Assembly: GCF_025118155.1 (NCBI RefSeq)
Contig: NW_026251391.1
Span: 189,501 to 253,500, forward strand
Reading direction: 5' to 3'
From: Cokeromyces recurvatus
Taxonomy: Eukaryota; Mucoromycota; Mucoromycetes; Mucorales; Mucoraceae
Length of the DNA stretch: 64,000 nt
Both the position numbers and the translations under genes were made by a program. Shown here one piece after another: positions 48,911 through 64,000 of the stretch. The notes under the pieces were generated by a model. That model ran no database searches. It was not told where the DNA came from and saw nothing but the letters and a program-made list of their open reading frames with translations. The first letter of the stretch is position 1. Each line of letters opens with the position of its first letter.

Positions 48911-50055
48911 ATGTCATTTAATGATTTAGAACAGGGCTTAGGAATATCTAACTCCACAAGAAATAGAACTCAACAAGGTTATTCTTTTAGAATTAAAGAA
49001 AGAGAAAGAAAGAATGTTATTAATTGTAATTGATTAGATGAAAGCGACAGTGATTATAAAATGTTAACACAAAGAGTATCTCAACAGATATTTCATATTA
49101 ATGGAAATATTACAAGCATTGAAAGACTTATTGGATTCTTGGGAACTTTAAAAGATAATCCTGATATCAGAAATAAATTGTATGTCAAATAATAATTTAC
49201 AACATGAGAAATGAACATTTATTTATTTATTTTTTTTTCCACCTTAGACATGACGTAACAGAAAGCACAAGAGAATTAATAAGAGACACAACATCAGATA
49301 TAAAGTTATTATCTCAACAACAAATATCGGATCCAAAGAAAACAGTAATTCAATAATAATAATAAATGATAACATTAAGCATTTACATATACATATTATA
49401 TAGCGTCAAAGAAAGCTTGAACAACAAAAGTTATCTAAAGACTTTCAAAAGGTCTTGGCAGAATTTCAAAAAATCCAAAGAGAGTCTATATCTAAACAAA
49501 GAGAATATGTGGATAAAAAGAAAGCAACGACTGCAGCACTTCAATCTCAAATGGAGTAAGAAAAAAAGGGACTATTTAATTTATTTTAAATGATTAACAT
49601 GTGTTTATTAGTGATGAAGAACAAGAACAAGAACAAGCTGATGATACACAAAGACGTATTCAAATTGAAGCGTTAGATAATGAAATTGAATATAACGAAA
49701 CTTTAATTGCTGAACGTGAAGGTGAAATTCGAGATATTGAACAAGGAATAACGGAATTAAATGAAGTATTTCGTGATCTTGGTATGCTTGTTAATGAGCA
49801 AGAAAGTGGTATTCGTAAGTATCCCTTTATTTATTTATAAAATAAAATAAATGCAGTAATAACTTTATTTTAATGAATTTAGAGAGCATTTATGGCAATG
49901 TGTTAAATATTGCACAAAATACAAAACAGGCAACGGAAGAGTTAACAGTCGCAAATCGTCATCAAAAGAAAGCAAGAAAGAACATGTGTTGTTTTATGTT
50001 GATTATTACAATTGTTGCTTGTGTATTAGCTTTAATTATTGTAGTAGCAAAATAA
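48911..50055 (+). CDS. Qa-SNARE, Pep12/Vam3/syntaxin-7 type
   Basis: Tail-anchored target-membrane SNARE for fusion at endosomes or vacuoles. Exons: 48911-48977, 49038-49179, 49248-49344, 49404-49555, 49612-49814, 49883-50055; 277 aa, phases consistent. N-terminal Habc-like helices (MLTQRVSQQIFHINGNITSI, LIRDTTSDIKLLSQQQ, KDFQKVLAEFQKIQRESI) are followed by a Gln-rich linker. The SNARE motif runs from IQIEALDNEIEYNETLIAER through IEQGITELNEVFRDLGMLVN, with the zero-layer Gln in NEVFRDLGMLVNEQ or nearby, then a C-terminal membrane anchor (CCFMLIITIVACVLALIIVV). The short N-terminus and overall length fit Pep12/Vam3 rather than plasma-membrane Sso1. Confidence 0.9.
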
Positions 50056-50583
50056 AAATACCCTTTTTTTCTTATTTATATTTTTATACAACAAATGAAA
50101 TTTATTATAAAAAGAATAAATCAATCCTGTTATAGTTCTGTATATGCTTATTATGATATGATATAGGCCTAAAAAGAAAAAAAAAAGAAAAAAAAAAAGA
50201 ATCATTTGTGCTTTATATTCAGTCTTAGCTTGAGTATCTTATTGTATACATATAAATATGTGTATATCTTTATAGTAGACTGTTGTTAAAGAAATGACTA
50301 TATATATATACATACAAATAAATAAATAAAGAAAGAAAGGGCCATCCAAGGCTACATACACATACACATACGCTTATAATAGAACAAAAGAAAAAACGAA
50401 GGAATTTATCAGAAATGAATATAAAACGTTAAAGTATAAAACTTGAATCGAGGCTACGATAATAATAATAATAATAATAATAATAAAGGAGTCGTACGTT
50501 CTATTTGTTACTTTTAACAGAATGGATAATATTAAAACCTTAGTTCATCTCTTTACTATTTACTCTGCTACTAGAATCAAACA

Positions 50584-50636
<53 letters not shown>

Positions 50637-50827
50637 TATTATTCTGCGTATAGGAAAATGATTAATAATGTAATAAAGGGAGACACACAGAAAAGGAAGA
50701 AAGGCTTTATTTTATTTTATTTGTTTGTGTTTGTTATTTGTTAATATAAAAGTGACATTGTTTCTTTTCTTTTTTTTTTTTTTTTCACTCTCTCCTTTTT
50801 CTTTCTCTATTTTATTTTTATTTATAT
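50056..50827. other. Intergenic region with a 50-nt T run
   Basis: Contains (AAT)n near 50460-50486, an uninterrupted T run at 50586-50635 and a C/T-rich tract immediately before the next start codon. No gene was recognised. Confidence 0.6.
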
Positions 50828-53350
50828 ATGAATAGATTAATATACCTTCTAATCACATTACTTTGTTCTTTAAGAGCAATTCAGCTGTATTTGTCTTCTA
50901 CAAAGGCATTAAGACCTACTGAAGGTCATTCTTGGTTTTCTCCTTCAATTCATGATAATGGTCATAGTATCATCAAAAATGACTCAATCGTACTTGGTAC
51001 AGAATCACATAATATATTCTATTTTGTACATGTAAATATGATCCATTTTATGTATAGATGTTAAATAGGTTACTAAACTACAAAATATATAAATGTACCT
51101 ATTTATTTATAGGTTACAGATTTACATTTATCAAGATTTAGACCCAAGGGCCATACTTTTCATTTTCTACATTTTATTCAATCTATTTTACCTGTTGTCA
51201 AGTAAATATTTACATTAGTAGAGTAATATGATGTTTCCTTTTACCTAATTTTTTATTATCTATTATTAAAAAAAGACCAGAATTTGTTATTGTTACTGGT
51301 GACTTAACAGATGCTAAAGATAAAAAAAGGGTTACTTCTCAACAATACATCGATGAATGGGATGTATATCAAACGGCAATAAATGAAAAAGTGAATACCA
51401 AATGGTACGATATAAGAGGTAATCATGATTGCTTTAATTTGCCATCATGGAAGTCTCGAGTTAATTATTACAGTACGCATGGGAAGAGTGCCGATTTAGT
51501 AGAGCAAGGTAAAGGCATATACACATGGCAACTTAATAAACCCGAAGTAGGAAATTATCAATTTGTTGCGATAGATGCATGGTAAAAAAAAAAAGAAAAA
51601 GACTTTGTGTAATATATAATAAACGTTTCATCATAGCCCAAAACGAGGACCATCAAGACCTTTAAATTTCTTTGGTTATCTTACTTCAAAAACTATGGAT
51701 CAATTAGAAAAGGCTTTGACACTGAACACATTTAATCATACATTTTTAGTAAGGAAGAAAAAGAAAGAAAAAAAAAAAAAAAAAAAAAAAAAAACCTCCA
51801 CTCCGTTTATAACATTCCTTATTAACATATTCTTTAAAGTTCTCTCATTATCCTACAACTACGATGGTATTTGGTGTTTCGAAAACAGGAAAGACGTTTC
51901 GAGATTTATCAAGAAATTACAGTATTTATTTCTGTGGTCACCTCCATAAGCTTATAGCAGGTAAATATCTCGTCACACTTACTTGATAATTTTATGTATA
52001 CATGTATATATACATATTGACATTTTGTTATATATATTTATATGTATTCATATATATATATAGGAATAGGTGATGTACTCAAATCATATAATCCTATTAC
52101 AAAATCACTTGAATTAGAACTAGGTGATCTAAAGGAACATGGACTCTATAGAATTGTTGCCATAGATCATGATTTAATTTCATTTGTAGACCTTCAATTA
52201 CCTTTAGACCAAATCCCAAAAAGGGGTCCCGTCAATTCTGCAGGCCTTGTTCAACCTATGCAAGATGATAAAATTATTTGGCCTAATCTAGTTCATCCTT
52301 CTCCTTCTATCTTAGTGACTAATCCTAAAGATGCTCGATTCTCGATCCCTACAAAGGAACCCTTATGGCGTATTCGTCAAAGCACTCATATTCGCTTTTT
52401 AGTATTTTCTGAGGAAGAAGAGACCGAAAAAATATCAATTGAAATCAAAATTAATGGTCAATTACATCCTAATCCTGCTATCTATGTAGGTGATACGAAA
52501 AACCCACTTTGGGTATCTCCATGGGATCCATCTTTATTGGAAGATAGGAAGACACATCAGCTTAGTATTCGTATAACTACTCCAAATGGTAAATCCAGTA
52601 TATCTGAAACTGTGTTCCGTACAGATATGTATAGAGCTAAAATTGGTGGAGGGTCTGGTGAATTTATTATCAAGTCTAAAATGGCCTTAGTTGTAAGTCA
52701 TAATAATAACTATTATAAAAAAAAAATTCCTAATTTATTTATGTCTATTAGCTACAATGTATTACTTTATTTTCTATCTCAAGCATATTATTTTTATTGC
52801 TTGTTCCTAAATTTTTTGTTTCTGAACAACGTATCAGTCAAATTTTGTTACGTATTCATGCAATAGATCAAATCGTGATTGCAAAGAAACAGTCATCACG
52901 TTGCTCTTATCTGTATTTAAAGAAGCAAATTTTGATTTGGTCTCTTAGACTTTTACAATTACCACAAGATCAACCATTAGTCTGGCATCTGACATTTGCC
53001 TACATATTAACTCTCTTAACTCTGCCTTGGTTTAGAGCTAATTTTATACCTGCTGCTGATACAAATGCTGAACGCTATGGTATTTTTTATATGTGGGGTA
53101 TGGTGTTTGCCGGGGAATGGATACCAATCGCTGATACTTGGATGTTTGCCGCTGAACAAGTTACTTTAGATGTCTTTATGTTTTTCCTTTTAGTAACTTG
53201 GAGAGGTACGGATGCAAGCGAGTTGACATGCCAGGGAGCTATCATCATGATGCAACAACAACAATATCGTCATTCTTCATCAGATGGTGGAAGGCATACA
53301 ATGACAACAAATTCTACAAAAACTGCTGCTGCTGCTACTACTACTACTAT

Positions 53351-53383
<33 letters not shown>

Positions 53384-53972
53384 GACAACAACAACAGCAG
53401 CTATTCTTCATAATGAAAGTCATAAAACTAACAACAAACGATGCCGTCAAGTGAATGAAAAAGCATGGTTCAAAGGATTAGAAGCAATTTATTGGCTTTG
53501 GCGTTCCAGTGAGCTTATCGCGCTTGCCTCCTTTTATGGTGGCATCTGGCCTACACTTATTCAAAATGTGAATGTTTATTGGATGCTCTTTGCTGGTTAT
53601 ACTATTGGATGGGGTAAAAATGGTATCTTTACAAGTACTAAAAATAAACAGCAAAAAAAGAGATTTTTGAATTTCATTGAAGGCTGTCTTACTTGTCAAC
53701 AATATCAACAGAATTCATTTATTAAAAATGAAAAAAAGTTGATGGAGACAACAAGTTTAAAGGAAGGGAATAAAGAAAAAATGAGTAGATCCATATCCGA
53801 TGATACTTTAACTCAAGAGGAAGATCAACAAAGGGCTAGCTTTATTGAGTCTACTAGTTCTTCAAATAGTAGTAGTAGTGGCAGCAGCAGCAGCAACAGT
53901 AGTAGTACTCCTTATGATGGGATTACTCTTAATGTAAAGAGCAGAAAAAGATATTTAAAGAATCCTCATTAA
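50828..53972 (+). CDS. TMEM62-like membrane metallophosphoesterase
   Basis: Calcineurin-type phosphoesterase with a C-terminal membrane region. Exons: 50828-51031, 51113-51201, 51276-51581, 51637-51748, 51840-51960, 52064-52692, 52752-53972; 893 aa. N-terminal hydrophobic anchor (LIYLLITLLCSLRAIQLYL). The metal-binding motifs are complete: DLH in VTDLHLSRF, GDLTD in VTGDLTDAKD, GNHD in IRGNHDCF, SHYP in FSHYPTTTM and GHLH in FCGHLHKLIA. A beta-rich domain follows, then membrane segments (LFSISSILFLLLVPKFF, LVWHLTFAYILTLLTLPW, VTLDVFMFFLLVTW and others). An ACT/ACA poly-Thr tract (about 53335-53400) lies in a loop. The domain order matches animal TMEM62; the natural substrate is unknown. Confidence 0.88.
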
Positions 53973-54083
53973 TTATATTTATTTGCTATGTATTATTATT
54001 ATTATTATATAAAAAGTGGAAATATATCATATTATTAATAATTCTTAGAAAAAAGAAAAAAGAAATAACAAATGTAACTTTCT

Positions 54084-56391
<2,308 letters not shown>

Positions 56392-56882
56392 GTTTTCTTT
56401 TTCTATCTTTGTGTATAGATGGAAGGAAAAAAAAAAAGAGTAATAATGAGAAGGAGGAGGTTTTTTCTTTTCTTTTTTTTTTTTATTTCTTAAAAAAAAA
56501 TTACAATCATATGAAATATATCAGAGAAATAAAACCCTAGTTTTACTATATATTTTTTTAACTTAATTTTGCTGCATTAAAAAATAAAATAGAACGTCTA
56601 AAGAAGGGAAATAGTAAAAATACACGAGATAAGTTTATATAATCTTTAAATATTGTTAGAAAGGATAATTATTATATAGAATAAATGGTAAGAAAAAAGG
56701 AACAAAGTAAAGAAAAAGAAAGTTATAATACTGCGTATATAGTGTGTGCATGTATATATGTAAGTAAGTATGTAAGTATGTAAGTAAGTATGTACGTATG
56801 TACGTATATATATATATATATATATATAAACTTGATTATTGCAATAATATTTATACATAAAGATTACCCCCTTTTGTTTTTT
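56392..56882. promoter_or_regulatory. Upstream region of mitochondrial Hsp70
   Basis: 491 bp between the MFS stop and the Hsp70 start. AAAACCCTAGTTTT at about 56530-56543 is a near-palindrome that contains the telo-box core AACCCTA, an element common in promoters of fungal growth-related genes. (GTAA/GTAC)n and (TA)n repeats lie at 56756-56828. The role of the box is inferred from its sequence only. Confidence 0.35.
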
Positions 56883-58127
56883 TTATACTGCTTCAGCTTT
56901 TTTGTCAAAAGCACTTTCGACATCATTCTTTGCAGAATTCTTGGCATCACCACCACTACCAAGAGATTCACCATAACGAACATTCTTGAAAAAGAGGGTT
57001 AGAATAAAACCAACACCAGCAGCAGCAATAGGGAGAATAAAAACTTTGTGAAGAGCTTGAGAGTATGCATGAATGACAGGTTTTTGAATCTCTAAAGGCA
57101 TTTCACGAATATACAAAAAGTTACGAAGGGCACCATATTTGTTGGCTATAGCTAATACCTCAAGAGGCAATTTTGCAAACTCATCTGTGAGGAAAGTCTT
57201 ATACAACACTTGATAGATTGCTATACCAACAGAGGAGGCAAGCATCATGAAAAAGTTGTTAGAACTAGTAGCGACTGCAATATCTTTTAATTCGACACAT
57301 GATTGTACAGTTAATATGGCATTTTGTTGAGAAAGGCCAAAGGAGAAGCCACAGAAAGCAAGATAGCCGGCCTGCTGACCCCATGTACTACTTTCATTTA
57401 CAGTATAAAAAAGACCATAACCTAATAAGTTACAAGCTGAACCGATAATAAGGTAATATTTTGTGCTAGGAAATTTTCTTAAAAGGATACTACAACCTAC
57501 TGAACCACCAATAAGACAAACCATAAAGGGAATCAGACGAAGACCTGATTCAGTACTATTTGCACCAAATACAGACTGGAAATAGATGGGACCAAAATAA
57601 AGTGTGCCGGTAAATGTTAAACCTAAAGTCAACATATAGCCGTAAACCATGGTAACAGGTGGATTCAGTAAAACTTTAGCAGGCAGAAGCGGTTCCTTGG
57701 CTAACCAACCTTCAGATATAATTAAACCAATTAAACTAACACCAGCTCCAACAAATGGGCCAATTGAATGAGCATCCGACCAGCTATATACATATATACA
57801 TACATACAACGTTAGAATAATTATATATGTATATATATATATGAAATCCTTACCCATAGGAAGCGCCCCAATTAAGAGCTAAAAGTAAACAAACAATAAA
57901 CCCTATAGAGAAAACAGAACCTAACCAGTCAATACGCTTTATTTTATCTTTAAGTGAGGTTTCTTTAGTATTTTGTGTTTCATTTAAATAGAAGAATATG
58001 ATTATAAATGCAATCGCGGCAAGAATAACATTTAACCAGAAATCCCAATGCCAAGAAGCATGATCGACAAAAGCGCCACCTAAAAATAAAAGTTAGCAAC
58101 AAGCTCCGACTATAGTGGGATCAAGGG

Positions 58128-58163
<36 letters not shown>

Positions 58164-58421
58164 TACCGAGGAGAGGGCCTACAACACTGGCAATACCATA
58201 AACAACAGCAAGCATAGATTGAAAACGAGGACGAAGATTGACAGGACAAACATCAGTTACAAGAATATAAGCCATCGACATTACGCCACCACCACCAAAA
58301 CCTTGAATAGTACGTCCAGCAATTAACATGCTGATATTCTTGGATAAGGCATTAATTAAAGAACCTATGAAGAAAAACACGATACCAAACATAAAAACCG
58401 CTTTTCTACAAATATAGAAAG

Positions 58422-58466
<45 letters not shown>

Positions 58467-59009
58467 AAAAGGAAATATTATACAGAATATATTAACTAAA
58501 TATATCCTAAATTGTATATGTATGCAAATAATGTATACCTTCCAAAAATGTCTGAAAACTATATAGATTTATATTTGATTAGTCATTATTTTATATCAAT
58601 TTGCAAAACTTACTTTGCCCGATAATGGTTGAAATGAATTCACAGCTACAAGATAAGATGTAGCAATCCAAGTTTGTTGTTCAAGTGCATTTAAATCTGT
58701 AGCAATAATACTCATAGCGGGAGCAACGACAGTAGAATTTAAAGACATCATGAACATAGCAAAAATGATACCAATAATGACAATTGTGAATTTAATTAAT
58801 TCTGCCCTTGTCTTGAAATTTGGCTCATTTGCTGAGGCTTCTTTTTTACTGCAATCCACTGTAGGCTCACTATCCTCAGAAGGGACTCTATTATTATATA
58901 ATTCTTCAATTGACTTGTTTGAAGTCATAGTATCATTATATTGTTCATCAGTTTCTATTGTAGTAGTTGTAGTAATATTCTTGTCGTTAGTGTTGTTTAC
59001 TATTCTCAT
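56883..59009 (-). CDS. MFS drug:H+ antiporter (DHA2-like, 14-TM type)
   Basis: Plasma- or vacuolar-membrane proton antiporter exporting small molecules. Exons: 59009-58614, 58558-58539, 58405-58167, 58079-57854, 57783-56883; 593 aa. Landmarks: Thr/Ser-rich cytosolic N-terminus, first membrane segment IVIIGIIFAMFMMSLNSTVV with D1-like motif (SLNSTVVAPAMSIIATDL), WIATSYLVA, motif A-like SGKFSDIFGRKAVF (formed by joining the 20-nt exon 2), motif C region AGRTIQGFGGGGVMSMAYIL, and VYGIASVVGPLLGGAFVDHA with SWHWDFWLNV. About 14 hydrophobic segments are visible. The substrate is unknown. Introns 2 and 3 each contain a T run of about 30-40 nt on the plus strand. Confidence 0.9.
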
Positions 59010-59609
59010 AGTAAAAAAAAAAAAAGGATGTAATAAAATTAAAATAAAATAAGAAGAATAAAGGATATTTATAATAAACTGATCTGATCAGCTTCTATAT
59101 ATTTATATTTGAAAACAAAAGTTATAAATGAAAAAGAGAATACTAATGTAGTACCGGTTGAAGTTGTCGCCGAGTAGGATTAATTCGTGATTGGTGGAAT
59201 ATATGATGTGCAACCCAAATTCGGATCTTTTATTCTGCCCTGTACGAGAAGTAAACATTCTATTTTTATTAGACATAATTATGATTCAATATAGAATGAA
59301 GCCTTTTTTTCATTTTCATTTTTTTTTATTTTTTTTGTTTTTTTTTAAAAGAAAAAAAAAACAATTCGTTACTGTAGATCATACTGTTTTTTTTTTTACT
59401 AGACAAATTAAAATTAAAATTCAGACGACTTTATTTTTTGGATGGTGCGGGACTACTATAGACACAAGAAGTAAAATATATTATTTGAAGAATGGAATAA
59501 TATCTATTAAAATAAAATATAATAAACTTTTAGTGGATACACAAAAGCGCTGTATTTATAAAGACATTCAGCAAAAATCAACTCGGTAATTATTGTCAAA
59601 ATAAAAACG

Positions 59610-59674
<65 letters not shown>

Positions 59675-59918
59675 AATGATAAAAATTTTCAATACGCGTC
59701 TTATACATAATAATTGCACAGCGATCAGTTTTCAACCAGTATGAGCTTATTGGTTTTACAAAGTTGATCAGTGGAAGCTATATTTTGGTTAGGATAAGTT
59801 ATATAAATAATTGAGAAATAAAAGATAATAGTTTATAAGAGCAAACTACTAAACTTTTTGTTAATTATAGGTGTAAAGGAAGAGTCAGGATTTGAACACA
59901 TAGTTTTAAATGCGTAAA

Positions 59919-59970
<52 letters not shown>

Positions 59971-61306
59971 TAATTATTGCATGTTTTATTAAAGGATTCG
60001 TAGAGATTTTAGCAACTCGGCAGTATTACCAAGCGTATGTGGTGATACATTATTAACTTTGTTGTATACACTTGATTCTATAATAGTAATATACAGGACA
60101 TTGAGCTTGATTGTCTACCCAATACTATCAGCAAGTTTAGTACAATTAATATTTGACACTTCATGATTGATTTGTTTGATTCGGACTGCTTTTCCATTCA
60201 GGATAACCGATGTATGACCAAGTGCATTACCAAACGTTTTGAAAATGAGGATGAAAATTTCGGCAAAGATTTTTTGTTCATCCCTATGATGGTAGCATCT
60301 GCTTTTGATCCGCAAAACAACAAAGAAAGAGAATATAAAAACAAAAGACAGGAGTTTGTGAAAACTATATATATAGTTTATTAAAGAGGAAGATTTGATA
60401 ATACAAGAATGAAGAAGGTTATTTTTACAAAATAAATAATATAATATTGTCAACAAGCAAGGACTAATGTGATAAAGAACTGTGTAAAAATTGTTATTCC
60501 TAGATGAGCTGTGAAACTGTTACTTAAAAATAAAATTATTTGTTATTATTCCTGGTAGTAGAAGGATAAGTAGTTATAACCAACAATGCCAATTATTCAT
60601 ATCATTCTCATATGATATACTATTACATAATATAATTGTTATTATAAATGCTCAATGACAATATAGTTAAAACCGAGTATAGAATGAACATTATGCTATC
60701 AAGTATAATAGACTAGTTTTATTATATGAACCACAACTTCTTTAATTATATAATAAACAATAGCGCTATTTCTTGTTATAACTTTGATATAAAGGCAGCT
60801 ACAGTCATAACAATATGTTCTTCTACAGCAAGTGTTCCTGAAACCAGTTAGTGGGTTATCAAGTATATATTCGTATATAAATATATATTTTAAAACATCT
60901 TGATAATAAGAAACAACTCTGCGATGATCTTTAAACTTGTCAAAAATAAGATAAAGTAAATATTCATAGCAGATGACTTGTTAGTGCTTATTTATTTATA
61001 TGTATTTTAGTTTTTATATATTTATCGAAGGCTGTTAAAGACAGAAGGATAATGTTCTGTGTTGACAGCAGTTTGTATCAATTCAAATTACTTGGTTAAA
61101 CGATATCATATTTAAACAAATTATCACTCAATAATTTGTCACTACTTTGATTTTAAACTAAACAAATTGAAACTTAATATGTTACCACAGCCATAAATTC
61201 AGAACTCGCAACCCTTTTTTTTTTTTTGGTTTATTAAAAGGGAAAAATAAGATCTCCAAAAATAGAATCAGAACAATGCGAAAGGTAAGGAAAAAACATT
61301 TCTCCG

Positions 61307-61356
<50 letters not shown>

Positions 61357-63008
61357 ATGGAAAGAAGTAACGTTCCTTGCCACTTTTGTCACAAAAAAAA
61401 AGCATACATATATGACCTCAACGTGCACGAGATGATATTAAATACATTAAATTTTCCTGGGTCGGATCGAATAATTGCACATGAATGAAGAAAAAATTAG
61501 AAAAAAAAAAAAAAAAACTATACGTAGTTAATCAGATACTGGCTATTCAAAGATAATCCAAAAACTATTTCTAACTATCCTCTCATTTTATTGTTAAAGA
61601 GTATTAATATATAAATTCAAATATCATTATTTAAGGTGCGTTTCGCTGAGTCACTATGGAAATAACTAAAAGTACCTCTCAAAGCTTAGTTCCTGATATA
61701 CACAGCATCTATTCAATGCGATAGATGCTTGTACAAATTATTTTTATCCTTGTTAATAAAAAATGTTCAAATATAGATTGATATAGTTAAATACTGCTTT
61801 GATAATTATTGTTCTAATACATATTGATCTAGGAATACTTGTAAACAACTAATATGATGAGTCTTGATATTAATTAAAGAAGGCTGCTATGTATATTTAT
61901 TAGCGAGTCTATATATGAATCAATAAATTTAGACATGAGGGCTAGATCACGTAAATGTATGAATGATATACATTTAAAGTGAAGATAAACAATATATAAG
62001 GGAAACAAGAAGAAGAAGAAGAAAACCAATATGAACAATCAAAAAAGAAAAAGAATGTATAACAGACAAAATATTGGTATCGCATATCAACCTGTTGAGC
62101 AAAAGTAGTTATCATTATGATAAAATACATTAATTAATATTTAAACAATAGGAAAACTTATAGCAGTCGATTTAATGATGACAAGCAAAGAAAAATGCCC
62201 TTGGTGATCTTTGGAGAGCAAGTTTGAGGATATCGACATGGATCATCTTCTGGATATTAATGAATTTGAAACTTTTTCACGAGTATTTAAATAAATATAT
62301 GTTTATCAGATTCTTTATATTAAATCAATATTTATATATCTTGGGTTTGTAATACTTGTAAAGTAAGAGATCTAAGGACTTTTTGCTGAACAAGGCTGAA
62401 CTGCCATTCATCAAACATTAACTTGTAACGGTTAGAATAGACGCATATTAGCAAATTACAAATGCCACAAACAATTGAAGTCCCTCTTCCTTCCTTCCTT
62501 CCTTCCAAGAAAAAACTTTCTATTATGATGTCTGTCTTTCCAAGATTTATAAGTTGACTCTCAATATGGTCTATATTACATTAGATGAATTATCTGGCTT
62601 ACAACTCCATTCCTCCACCTTTTCATAATCCTAATACTTTATTTCTTTTTATAACCTTTTATTTTTTGCCTTTTGTCCTAAAAGAGGTTTAGTTATTTTT
62701 TTATATCATTGTTTTTTGAACTGCCTAAAAAAATTCAGTAATTGTCTTAATCGTATATGCACTACTTTTCATAATTTACCAATATTTTATCAATGTCTTT
62801 TTTTTTTTTTGTCTAACAATAACAGGTTCTTTTCCCTTTTTCTTTTTTTACTATTAGAGTATAATAATATGGTATTGTATCATCTTCTTTTTTATTATTA
62901 TTTATTTATATACGTTATTGTTCAAACTTCGCAATTTTATGATGAGAAAAAAAAAACAAATATAACAATAGCGAAAATTAAAACAAAAATATCCTTTTTA
63001 AATTAATT
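59010..63008. other. Gene-poor A/T-rich region
   Basis: About 4 kb with no supported gene. Holds T runs of 61 nt (59611-59671) and 44 nt (61309-61352), an A run near 59930-59960, and (TTCC)n near 62490-62506. A possible fragment of the Fanzor-flanking repeat is at 59427-59455 (ATTCAGACGACTTT, then TTTTTTGGATG). Open stretches at 59191-59589 (+) and 60115-60456 (-) have no recognisable domain. The last 300 bp would be the 3' flank of CDC48. Confidence 0.6.
59611..59671. repeat. 61-nt T homopolymer
   Basis: Uninterrupted T run, the longest in the window. Other runs above about 40 nt are at 50586-50635 and 61309-61352. Confidence 0.95.

Positions 63009-64000
<992 letters not shown>

Noticed and set aside
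59191..59589. 132-codon open frame (+)
   Set aside because: Dominated by homopolymer-encoded Phe and Lys; no recognisable domain. Part of it overlaps a probable repeat fragment.
59880..59925. tRNA T-arm-like sequence (GTCAGGATTTGAACA) on the minus strand
   Set aside because: The flanking bases do not form a T stem, and no anticodon arm or acceptor stem follows.
60115..60456. 113-codon open frame (-) with a plausible-looking C-terminus
   Set aside because: The N-terminal half is A/T-biased and Lys/Phe/Leu-rich; no domain, no splice partner and no codon pattern distinct from the background.

Overview
This is eukaryotic chromosomal DNA from a filamentous fungus, most likely an early-diverging mould of the Mucorales. 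The evidence is strong A+T richness, many short (about 40-250 bp) GT-AG introns, dozens of A/T homopolymers, Mucor/Rhizopus-like protein sequences and a Fanzor relic of the type known from these fungi. I do not name a genus. All multi-exon models were joined by eye: donors and acceptors were chosen so that phases match and total coding length is divisible by three. There is no transcript or database support.

Layout. 0-0.7 kb: 3' part of an FTR1-type iron permease. 0.7-4.5 kb: A/T-rich, no gene recognised. 4.5-8.2 kb: two F-box/LRR-like genes in tandem (-). 9.2-13.0 kb: eight-exon Zn2Cys6 transcription factor (+), tail-to-tail with a FAR-17a/AIG1-like membrane protein (13.2-14.4 kb, -). 14.9-18.2 kb: a broken Fanzor (eukaryotic TnpB-like RNA-guided nuclease) gene flanked by inverted repeats, next to an orphan exon. 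18.7-20.1 kb: SURF6/Rrp14 (-). 21.5-26.9 kb: a divergent pair of ankyrin proteins, ANK-DIL (-) and ANK-DysF-FYVE (+). 27.1-33.3 kb: EF-hand-like protein, UBA3 (NEDD8 E1) and a NOL11/Utp8-like nucleolar protein, all +. 34.0-36.0 kb: a possible short ORF overlapping a secreted fasciclin protein. 37.3 kb: tRNA-Phe(GAA) (-). 37.6-38.6 kb: five-repeat Myb-like protein with a mitochondrial-type N-terminus. 38.7-39.1 kb: a copy of the repeat that flanks the Fanzor relic. 39.7-41.3 kb: GT15 mannosyltransferase. 41.8-45.0 kb: COPI beta-prime subunit. 45.2-48.4 kb: Kcs1-type inositol hexakisphosphate kinase and a DUF202 membrane protein (-). 48.9-50.1 kb: endosomal/vacuolar Qa-SNARE. 50.8-54.0 kb: TMEM62-like metallophosphoesterase. 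54.1-59.0 kb: mitochondrial Hsp70 and an MFS drug/H+ antiporter (-). 59.0-63.0 kb: gene-poor, with poly(T) runs up to 61 nt. 63.0-64.0 kb: 3' end of CDC48.

Most genes are ordinary housekeeping or membrane-traffic genes with no operon-like logic. The themes are endomembrane traffic (COPI, SNARE, FYVE, DIL, GT15), nucleolar ribosome assembly (SURF6, NOL11/Utp8) and protein control (UBA3, CDC48, F-box, Hsp70). The most unusual content is the Fanzor relic. Its RuvC-type acidic motifs and zinc ribbon are still readable although the frame is broken, and it sits inside a repeat family that recurs elsewhere in the window.
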